A DNA stretch of 13,667 nucleotides from Deltaproteobacteria bacterium RIFCSPLOWO2_02_FULL_57_26 (GTDB lineage Bacteria; Desulfobacterota; Binatia; UBA9968): positions 1 through 13,667 of the forward strand of contig MGSI01000150.1 of the NCBI GenBank assembly GCA_001798455.1. Reading direction: 5' to 3'. Below, piece after piece: positions 1 through 5,552 of this stretch. The translations under genes and the position numbers were made by a program. The notes below the pieces were generated by a model. That model was not told where the DNA came from. It saw only the letters and a list, made by a program, of their open reading frames with translations, and did no database searches. Numbering within the stretch: position 1 is the first letter of the stretch; every line of letters begins with the position of its first letter.

Positions 1-259
1 TGATCATGTGATATCAAAATGCTAGCACAAAGCGTTAGGACATTCAATCTTCGGCGGACTGAGAGTCTACCGAACTCACATGTTTTGTTTTTACGGGTCC
101 GAACTCCGCCTTGTGCTCGACCGGGCGGTGGTGATGAGACTGGCCAGCCGGAGAAGGGGTCAAGTCTGCTCTTGGCTCAACTTGGCAAAAAAAACATCAA
201 TACAAAAGTCCGGCTGGGGAGAGCCAATCCGGGCGATGGTGTGGGATCGAAGATGTGAT

Positions 260-277
260 CTGCCTGCCGGCAGGCAG
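260..277. repeat. 18-bp perfect palindrome, GC-rich
   Basis: CTGCCTGCCGGCAGGCAG equals its own reverse complement over all 18 bases. It is itself built of nested TGCC/GGCA units. No T-run follows on either strand, so it is not an intrinsic terminator. From memory, very similar palindromes occur in many copies in some environmental bacterial genomes, where they give spurious peptides containing LPAGRQAG. Only one copy is present in this window, so its dispersed nature cannot be shown here. Confidence 0.75.
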
Positions 278-369
278 GCCGGATCGGGAGACGCAGCCGA
301 AGTTGGTTTCGTGAAAATAAGGCAAAAGTTCAAAATAGGCGAGAGGCGAGAGCAAAAGGGCAAATCGTG

Positions 370-391
370 GATCGTGGTTCGTGCTCGTGCC
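370..391. repeat. Degenerate CGTGGTTCGTGCTCGTG repeat, copy 1
   Basis: The plus strand reads GATCGTGGTTCGTGCTCGTG followed by CC. A related word, TGTTCGTGGCTCGTGTTCGT, lies at 861-880, and the complementary form CGAGCACGAGCACGG is at 923-937. These are low-complexity, imperfect repeats of CGTG(G/C)TTCGTG type on both sides of the zinc-ribbon gene. No function is evident. Confidence 0.4.
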
Positions 392-410
392 AATAGGCGA
401 AAGATGACGC

Positions 411-533
411 TCAGGAACCTTTACCGCCGTGGTGGTTCCTAACCTCCTTCAACAACTCGTCCACGCTAAAGTGCGAAAAATACTCTTTCCGCCATTGCTG
501 GTAATCAAATGAAAAATGGCGCTTGAGTGTCAC
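411..533 (-). pseudogene. Possible 40-codon gene remnant cut by a repeat
   Basis: The minus-strand frame ends with TGA at 411-413 and reads ...FDYQQWRKEYFSHFSVDE..., then LLKEVRNHHGGKGS. The aromatic and charged pattern with an amphipathic helix looks more protein-like than the surrounding sequence. There is no ATG, GTG or TTG inside this stretch. The only usable start is a GTG at 531-533, which lies within the terminal part of the repeat at 529-598. Two readings are open: a 3' gene fragment whose 5' part was displaced by the repeat, or a chance open frame. I do not recognise the family. Confidence 0.2.
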
Positions 534-598
534 CCTGAACGCAGTGAAGGGTCTAAAGTCCGGAACAACACGGGATTCTTCGCTTCGCTCAGAATGAC
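529..598. repeat. Small MITE-like element with terminal inverted repeats
   Basis: The left end GTCACCCTGA and the right end TCAGAATGAC form an imperfect terminal inverted repeat: the reverse complement of the right end is GTCATTCTGA, 8 of 10 matching. The inner part contains GAACGCAGTGAAGGGTCT and GATTCTTCGCTTCGCTCAG. I recognise this from memory as a widely dispersed bacterial intergenic repeat whose minus-strand translation gives the familiar spurious peptide RHSERSEESR. It has no coding capacity for a transposase, so any movement would need one supplied elsewhere. Confidence 0.65.
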
Positions 599-645
599 GA
601 GCCGGCTCCATGGAGGGCCTCTTCAGCAGGATCCAAGAATAAGAC

Positions 646-846
646 CTATGGCGCAGTAATGAGACCTCCGCGGGGCGGGCTCCGGTCTTTTTTGGATCCC
701 ACCGAGCTTCCGCATCCTTGGCAGACGTAATCGTATAACTCTCCGTCCGGGAGGACCAAAAGAAGCCGTTCCCGAACGGGCATCGCCTCGCGGCACTTCT
801 GACAGTACAGCAGCGAGGCGTTAAACTCGTCGAATGACTTTTCCAT
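646..846 (-). CDS. Small zinc-ribbon protein (66 aa), function unknown
   Basis: This encodes a short soluble protein with two CxxC pairs, CQKC (residues 15-18) and CQGC (42-45), separated by about 23 residues. That spacing fits a zinc ribbon that would hold one Zn(II). There is no signal peptide or membrane segment, so it is probably cytoplasmic. Between the knuckles lies an acidic and aromatic stretch (LPDGELYDYVC), as in small deltaproteobacterial zinc-ribbon proteins of unknown role. The basic, Pro-rich tail after residue 50 (KKDRSPPRGG) may be poorly conserved. The ATG at 844-846 is preceded by the palindrome at 848-859 and by no strong Shine-Dalgarno. It lies 93 bp downstream of the EF-G-like gene on the same strand and could be the last gene of that cluster or a separate unit. 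Nucleic-acid or protein binding is plausible but unproven. Confidence 0.65.
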   Translation of the reverse strand: MEKSFDEFNASLLYCQKCREAMPVRERLLLVLPDGELYDYVCQGCGSSVGSKKDRSPPRGGLITAP

Positions 847-847
847 C

Positions 848-859
848 GGATCGCGATCC
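848..859. repeat. 12-bp perfect palindrome before zinc-ribbon start
   Basis: GGATCGCGATCC is a perfect palindrome with two GATC sites flanking GC. It ends one base before the start codon of the zinc-ribbon gene. The position would suit an operator or a structure that hides the ribosome-binding region, but a 12-bp palindrome can also arise by chance in GC-rich DNA. Confidence 0.3.
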
Positions 860-860
860 C

Positions 861-937
861 TGTTCGTGGCTCGTGTTCGTAGTTCCGCTCCGAGGGTCGC
901 ATTCCTCAGCGAGCACGATCGTCGAGCACGAGCACGG
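861..937. repeat. Degenerate CGTG/CACG low-complexity repeats, copy 2
   Basis: This gap between the EF-G-like gene and the zinc-ribbon gene carries TGTTCGTGGCTCGTGTTCGT (861-880) and CGAGCACGATCGTCGAGCAC continuing into GAGCACGG (910-937). Both are imperfect multiples of a CGAGCAC/GTGCTCG word. They match the word family at 370-391. No T-run follows, so no intrinsic terminator for the upstream operon is visible. Confidence 0.4.
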
Positions 938-939
938 CT

Positions 940-3027
940 TTACGCTTTATGTTGCGCTTCGGCTGCCGCCCTGGCCTCTTTGATGATTCTTTCCGATAGA
1001 TGTGGGGGGACTTCCTCATAGCGCGAAAACTCCATGTGGAAACCGCCCCGGCCGCTGGTCATCGAGTGGAGATCCTGGGCATATTTCAATACCTCGGCCA
1101 TGGGCACCTGGGCCTTGATGGTTTGCGAGTGACCCTTTGTCTCCATCCCGAGCACCCGTCCGCGCCTGCTGGTCAAGTCGCCAATGACATCCCCCATGCA
1201 CTCATCCGGCACCGCGATCTCCATCAACATGACCGGCTCCAGGATCACCGGCTTGGCCTTTTCCACCGCGCTCTTAAATCCCATCGAGCCCGCGATCTTG
1301 AAGGCCATATCCGAGGAGTCCACATCATGGTAGGAGCCATCATAGAGTGTCACCCTGACATCCACCATCGTATAACGCGCTAGATACCCCTCCGCCATCG
1401 CCTCTCTGATCCCCTTTTCCACTGCGGGGATGTAATTTCTCGGGATGGCGCCGCCCACGATATCGTCGACAAACTCGAACCCCTTCCCCCGCGGCAGCGG
1501 CTCGATCTTGATCCAGGTATCTCCGTACTGACCCCTTCCTCCAGACTGCTTTTTGTACTTGCCTTGGGAGCTGGCCGCAGCCTTGATGGTCTCTTTATAG
1601 GGCACTTTGGGAGCCTTAAGTTCCACTTCAGCTCCATACTTACGCTTTAATTTCTCAACTAAAACTTCAATATGAAGCTGACCCATGCCGGAGAGGATAA
1701 ACTCTCGTGTCTGTTGATCGCGATGCATTTCGATTGTGGGATCCTCTTCCATCATTTTCTGCAGCGCCTGGGGCACTTTTTCCTCATCGGCCTTACTCTT
1801 CGGTTCCAAAGCGAAGGAAATGAGCGAGGAGAAGTGTACCAAGCCATCGTACTGGATGGGGGCCCGCTCGTCGCAGAGGGTCTCCCCCGATGAGACATCC
1901 TTCAATTTCGCCGCCGCGACGATTTCGCCGGCGCCGGCCTCGCGCAGGGGCTCTTGTTTCTTTCCTTCCAGCCGGAATATCTGGCCGATCTTTTCCTTTG
2001 CGTCTTTGTTGGGATTGTAGACGGTCATATCGGTGGCGATCTTTCCGGAAAGAACCCGCATGACTGAGAGTTTGCCGGCAAAGGGATCGATGATGGTTTT
2101 GAACACGTAAGCCGAGAAGGGAGCGGCTGGGTCAGGCGGCCGCTTCTCCGCCTCGCGGGTGACCGGGTTTTTCCCCTCTGCCTCACCCGCGTCCAAGCCA
2201 GACGGGAGATATTCGACGACGGCGTCCAAAAGCTGGGGTATTCCGATTTGCCGGAATGCCGAGCCGAAAAGAATGGGAAACAGCTTGCCTTTCAAAACTC
2301 CGCCGCGAATGCCCAGTTTGACCTCTTCCAGGGAAAGCTCCTGGCCGTCGAGGTACTTCTCCAGCAGGGCGTCATCGGTCTCGGCTACGCTTTCCAACAG
2401 TTGGACCCGCTTCTGCTCGGCGGCTGTTTTGAGCTCGTCCGGGATCTCCGCTTGAGAGAACTTGCCGCCGTCCCCGGTGAAAATAAGCGCCTTCATGAGC
2501 ACGAGATCGACGACCCCTTTAAATCCTTCCTCGGCGCCGATGGGCAGTTGCAAGTAGATGCCCTTTGCCTGAAGGGCACCCAAGATAGCCTCGATGGCCT
2601 CCTCCACGTTGGATTTCTCACGCTCCATTTTGCTGACGAAGATCAGCCGGCTCAGGTTCGACTCGTTGGCCCTGCTCCATAACTGCTCGGTCTCCACTCT
2701 CAGTCCCGCTGACGGGCTGAGCAGGAATACCGCTCCGCCAAAGGCGCGCATGCATTGGATCGTTTCCGCCAAAAAGGTGGAATACCCGGGGGTGTCGATG
2801 AGATACATATGGGATTTCTTCCACGCGAGCGAGTGAAACGCCACCGAGATGGAAATTTGACGCTTGATCTCTTCGGGCTCAAACGCCAAAACCGAAGTTC
2901 CCTCCTCCACGCGACCCAAGCGCTGGGTAACGCCAGCCGCAAAGAGCATGGCCTCCCCGAGGGAGGTTTTTCCCGTCCCGCCCTGACCCAACAGCCCGAC
3001 ATTGCGCAGCTTCTCTATCTCAATCAT
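940..3027 (-). CDS. fusA: Elongation factor G-like GTPase (EF-G paralogue)
   Basis: This is a full-length five-domain EF-G homologue (695 aa), expected in the cytosol at the ribosome. The G1 P-loop is GQGGTGKTS (residues 14-22) instead of the AHIDAGKTT type of main EF-G. The switch I region contains PEEIKRQISIS (51-61). G3 is DTPGY (78-82), with Tyr where canonical EF-G has the catalytic His of DTPGH. G4 is SKME (132-135) instead of NKxD. Domain II starts near 303, the III/IV region includes LSGMGQLHIEV (445-455), and the domain IV loop SGGRGQYG is at 495-502. The ATG has a good AGGAGG about nine bases upstream. The gene follows coaX by 30 bp and no str-operon partner is nearby. It is therefore more likely an accessory EF-G-like factor than the housekeeping translocase, which I expect elsewhere in the genome. 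Its exact role (translocation, recycling or stress) cannot be read from sequence. Confidence 0.9.
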   Translation of the reverse strand: MIEIEKLRNVGLLGQGGTGKTSLGEAMLFAAGVTQRLGRVEEGTSVLAFEPEEIKRQISISVAFHSLAWKKSHMYLIDTPGYSTFLAETIQCMRAFGGAVFLLSPSAGLRVETEQLWSRANESNLSRLIFVSKMEREKSNVEEAIEAILGALQAKGIYLQLPIGAEEGFKGVVDLVLMKALIFTGDGGKFSQAEIPDELKTAAEQKRVQLLESVAETDDALLEKYLDGQELSLEEVKLGIRGGVLKGKLFPILFGSAFRQIGIPQLLDAVVEYLPSGLDAGEAEGKNPVTREAEKRPPDPAAPFSAYVFKTIIDPFAGKLSVMRVLSGKIATDMTVYNPNKDAKEKIGQIFRLEGKKQEPLREAGAGEIVAAAKLKDVSSGETLCDERAPIQYDGLVHFSSLISFALEPKSKADEEKVPQALQKMMEEDPTIEMHRDQQTREFILSGMGQLHIEVLVEKLKRKYGAEVELKAPKVPYKETIKAAASSQGKYKKQSGGRGQYGDTWIKIEPLPRGKGFEFVDDIVGGAIPRNYIPAVEKGIREAMAEGYLARYTMVDVRVTLYDGSYHDVDSSDMAFKIAGSMGFKSAVEKAKPVILEPVMLMEIAVPDECMGDVIGDLTSRRGRVLGMETKGHSQTIKAQVPMAEVLKYAQDLHSMTSGRGGFHMEFSRYEEVPPHLSERIIKEARAAAEAQHKA

Positions 3028-3057
3028 CGAATGACAGCCTCCTACTGGGTGCCTGCT

Positions 3058-3852
3058 TCAGTCCTGTGCTCGCTTCTTCAACTCCTGGATAGCGTTTCTA
3101 TCGTAGATGATTCGCAGCCCATCCAGGGTGAGAAACTCGTCAACTTCTTCGATAACCGAACATTCTGGCGCGATCAGCGGCGCCAATCCTCCGGTGGCGA
3201 CCACCCTGGCCTGCGCCTGGTTCTCCTTCTGGATTCGTTGGACAATCCCTTCGACCAACCCGACGTAACCGTAAAAGATCCCCGCCTGAATGGACTGAAC
3301 CGGGCTCTTGCCCACGATCTCCTTGGGCCTCACGATCTCCACTCGGGGCAGCTTTGAAGCTCTTTGAAACAGCGCCTCGACCGAGATGAGCAGTCCCGGC
3401 GCTATGGCCCCGCCCAGGTACTCGCCCTTTTTCGAGATGCAGTCAAAAGTGGTTGCCGTGCCGAAGTCGACCACGATGCACGCATCGCGGTACTTCTCGT
3501 AGGCGGCCACGCCGTTGCAGATCCGGTCCGCCCCCACCTCCTTGGGGCTATCATAAAGAATCGGCATGCCGGTTTTCACGCCCGGTCCTACCACCAGAGG
3601 ATGAAGCCCGAAAAACGTCTCCCCCAGCTCTTGCGCCATGCCCAACATGGGCGGCACCACGCAAGAGACAATAATGGCATCGATCGCGGCCACCCCGATC
3701 CCCTTGGCAGAAGCGAGCTGGGAGATCAACACGCCATACTCGTCGGCAGTTCGTTCCGCCTGCGTCAACAGACGCCAGTGGGTCAGGAGCTTGCGCTTTT
3801 GATAGACTCCTAAGACGATGTTGCTATTGCCGATATCGATGGCCAGCAGCAT
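3058..3852 (-). CDS. coaX: Type III pantothenate kinase
   Basis: This enzyme phosphorylates pantothenate to 4'-phosphopantothenate, the first step of coenzyme A synthesis. It belongs to the ASKHA fold and is cytosolic. Visible motifs are the N-terminal phosphate loop DIGNSN (6-11), GADRICNG (107-114) with the expected catalytic Asp109, the second acidic loop VVDFGTATTFD (127-137), GGAIAPGL (147-154), and the late Gly-rich ATGGLAP (219-225). The length of 264 aa is normal for the family. The ATG at 3850-3852 is preceded by a G-rich stretch, and the gene starts 9 bp after the birA stop, so translational coupling is likely. CoaX enzymes are typically insensitive to CoA feedback and need a monovalent cation; that is family knowledge, not seen here. 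Confidence 0.96.
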   Translation of the reverse strand: MLLAIDIGNSNIVLGVYQKRKLLTHWRLLTQAERTADEYGVLISQLASAKGIGVAAIDAIIVSCVVPPMLGMAQELGETFFGLHPLVVGPGVKTGMPILYDSPKEVGADRICNGVAAYEKYRDACIVVDFGTATTFDCISKKGEYLGGAIAPGLLISVEALFQRASKLPRVEIVRPKEIVGKSPVQSIQAGIFYGYVGLVEGIVQRIQKENQAQARVVATGGLAPLIAPECSVIEEVDEFLTLDGLRIIYDRNAIQELKKRAQD

Positions 3853-3861
3853 AGGCCCCCG

Positions 3862-4680
3862 TCATGGTTCTACGGGATTCACATCCCCCGCCACAACCCG
3901 CCGAATCCTTCCCCCCTCCTCTTCCACAAGCAAAGCCCCGTCGGCGTCGACGCCGAGAGCTTTTCCGCAGATAGGCTGGTCCGGCAGCTCCACGCGGACC
4001 CTTTCGCCTTTGAGCCTGAAATAACTTTCCCAGCGTTGGGCCGTAAAGGCAAATCCCTTTTCCGCAAGATCCCCATAGCACCGATCCAGGTTCTGAATCA
4101 ATTGGCCGGCAAAAGCGGTGCGATCAACGGGTTTCCGGGTCAACATCCACAGCGACGTTGCCCGTTCCCGGATCCGCTCAGGCATCGATTCGAGGGGAAA
4201 GTTGAGATTGACCCCGATCCCGACAATCACGAACAGCACCCGGCTGCGATCGCAGCAGGACTCGGCAAGAATCCCCGCGAGCTTTTTCCTTTCGACCAAA
4301 ATATCGTTCGGCCACTTGATTTCCGGCCGAAAGGAGGCAAAGGACTCAACGGTCTCGGCCAAGGCCACGGCCGACGCGAGCGTGATTTGCGGTGTATCGG
4401 CCGGCGCCAGGGTGGGCCGCAGGATCACCGACATGTAGAGATTCATATAGGGAGGTGAGACCCACTGGCGCCCCAGCCTGCCCTTCCCGTGCGTCTGGGT
4501 CTCCGCGATCACGATCTCGCCCTCCGCACCGCCCTCCTGAGCGCGCCGGTAGGCAAAAACGTTGGTGGAACCGGTCTCCGGCAGGTAGAAAATCCGTTTT
4601 CCGAACCGGCCCGCCGCCAAGCGCTTCCGCAGCGCGTCAGGCTGCAATGGACCGGAGGCTCCTGGCGCTCGATCATTCAT
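3862..4680 (-). CDS. birA: Biotin--[acetyl-CoA-carboxylase] ligase, no DNA-binding domain
   Basis: This enzyme activates biotin with ATP and attaches it to the lysine of biotin carboxyl carrier domains. With the ATG start at 4678-4680 it is 272 aa. Landmarks are ETGSTN (residues 35-40), the biotinyl-AMP loop HGKGRLGRQW (64-73), IKWPNDILVERKKLAGIL (121-138) with the substrate lysine of KWPND, and VGIGVNLN (153-160). A C-terminal SH3-like part carries VDADGALLVEE. The N-terminus has only about 30 residues before the catalytic domain, so there is no winged-helix repressor domain; this is a monofunctional ligase that should not itself repress biotin genes. An in-frame TTG at 4690-4692 gives four more residues. 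I prefer the ATG because it overlaps the nadC stop in an ATGAATGA arrangement, although neither start has a strong Shine-Dalgarno. Confidence 0.95.
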   Translation of the reverse strand: MNDRAPGASGPLQPDALRKRLAAGRFGKRIFYLPETGSTNVFAYRRAQEGGAEGEIVIAETQTHGKGRLGRQWVSPPYMNLYMSVILRPTLAPADTPQITLASAVALAETVESFASFRPEIKWPNDILVERKKLAGILAESCCDRSRVLFVIVGIGVNLNFPLESMPERIRERATSLWMLTRKPVDRTAFAGQLIQNLDRCYGDLAEKGFAFTAQRWESYFRLKGERVRVELPDQPICGKALGVDADGALLVEEEGGRIRRVVAGDVNPVEP

Positions 4681-5533
4681 TCCGTTCGTCAAGAGAGGTA
4701 ATCTTCATATTGAAGTCGACTGCTGGAGCGGAGTGAGTCAGGGCTCCCACCGAAATAAAATCAACACCCGCTTCGGCCACCTCGCGAACCGTCGCTAGAG
4801 TGATCCCTCCGGAGGCCTCCACCCAGGCGCGTTTGTTGATGACTTTTACGGCCTGCGCCATTTCCTTGGTGGTCATGTTATCCAGCATGATCACGTCCGC
4901 TCCCGCCTCCAAAGCCTCCTCGACCTGTTTGAGGTTCGCGCACTCGACTTCGATCCTCGCCATGAAAGGGGACTGAACCCGGATATTCCTTACGGCTTTC
5001 GCAATCGAGCCCGAGGCCGCGATATGGTTATCCTTGACGATCGCTGCATCGTAGAGGCCAAGCCTGTGGTTCGTCGCGCCGCCCATGCGCACGGCGTATT
5101 TCTCCAGCGTACGCAGCCCGGGAGTGGTCTTGCGGGTGTCGATGATCTTACAGGGAAACCCTTTAACCGCATCGACGTAGGTGCGGGCTAGCGTAGCCGT
5201 TCCCGACAGGCGCTGAAGAAAATTGAGCGCGGTTCTCTCTCCCATGAGCAGAGCCCTCACCGGGCCCCGCGCTTCGGCCACGACGGTTCCCTTAGAAACC
5301 TGGTCTCCGTCGCGGCGCAGGCGCCGGACATTCACCGCGGGGTCGAGCAGAGAAAATATCTTATCCAGCACGATGAGGCCAGCGACCACGCAGTCCCGTT
5401 TGGCGCGGAACCGTCCCACGCCGCGGGCCTCGGAAGGAACCGTGCTGAGCGTTGTCAGGTCGCCAGCACCAATGTCCTCCTCTAAAGCATTCTTGAGCAG
5501 TTGCTCGATTTGCAGAGTGATCAGCACATCCAT
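4673..5533 (-). CDS. nadC: Nicotinate-nucleotide pyrophosphorylase (quinolinate PRTase)
   Basis: This enzyme converts quinolinate and PRPP to nicotinate mononucleotide with loss of CO2, the entry into NAD synthesis from aspartate. At 286 aa it has the normal family length. Diagnostic segments are EEDIGAGDLTT (18-28), GERTALNFLQRLSGTAT (98-114), TRKTTPGLRTLEKYAV (133-148), GGATNHRLGLYDA (151-163) followed by IVKDNH (165-170), EVE(C) at 195-198, DVIMLDNM (213-220) and ISVGALTHS (260-268). The reading frame stays open far upstream, but the start is set at the ATG 5531-5533 because GGAGGTGG lies just before it and valS ends 19 bp upstream. The downstream birA start overlaps the stop. nadA and nadB are not in the window, so quinolinate supply must be encoded elsewhere. 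Confidence 0.96.
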   Translation of the reverse strand: MDVLITLQIEQLLKNALEEDIGAGDLTTLSTVPSEARGVGRFRAKRDCVVAGLIVLDKIFSLLDPAVNVRRLRRDGDQVSKGTVVAEARGPVRALLMGERTALNFLQRLSGTATLARTYVDAVKGFPCKIIDTRKTTPGLRTLEKYAVRMGGATNHRLGLYDAAIVKDNHIAASGSIAKAVRNIRVQSPFMARIEVECANLKQVEEALEAGADVIMLDNMTTKEMAQAVKVINKRAWVEASGGITLATVREVAEAGVDFISVGALTHSAPAVDFNMKITSLDERNE

Positions 5534-5552
5534 GCCCCCACCTCCCAAAGAG

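Larger units (their letters stand above)
1..410. other. Non-coding region with repeat fragments
   Basis: No convincing gene was found here. Open frames exist on both strands (for example plus-strand 80-442), but their translations are low in complexity, carry no recognisable motif, and run through the palindrome at 260-277. The stretch holds that palindrome, a sequence at 155-194 that looks like a REP-type fragment (GGGGTCAAGTCTGCTCTTGG followed by an A-run), and purine-rich low-complexity sequence at 310-375. This looks like an intergenic region that has accumulated repeat debris. Confidence 0.5.

Noticed and set aside
604..619. GGCTCCATGGAGGGCC as a terminator after the zinc-ribbon gene
   Set aside because: The palindrome has no room for a loop and no T-run follows on the minus strand.
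411..902. 163-codon minus-strand open frame
   Set aside because: It runs through the repeat at 529-598 (RHSERSEESR translation) and overlaps the zinc-ribbon gene in another frame. Only its last 40 codons look protein-like and are listed as a remnant.
1345..1358. GAGTGTCACCCTGA, identical to 525-538 in the repeat
   Set aside because: In the EF-G-like gene it encodes part of the conserved domain IV segment RVTL, so the match is coincidental and not a second repeat copy. The same applies to TGTCACCCTGA near 13330 at the end of the cold-shock-like gene.
2755..3357. 200-codon open frame on the plus strand over the start of the EF-G-like gene and the end of coaX
   Set aside because: It is antisense to two well-recognised genes, and its translation is a shadow without motifs. 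Similar plus-strand frames at 2248-2682, 4036-4458, 6669-7271 and 7917-8489 were rejected for the same reason.
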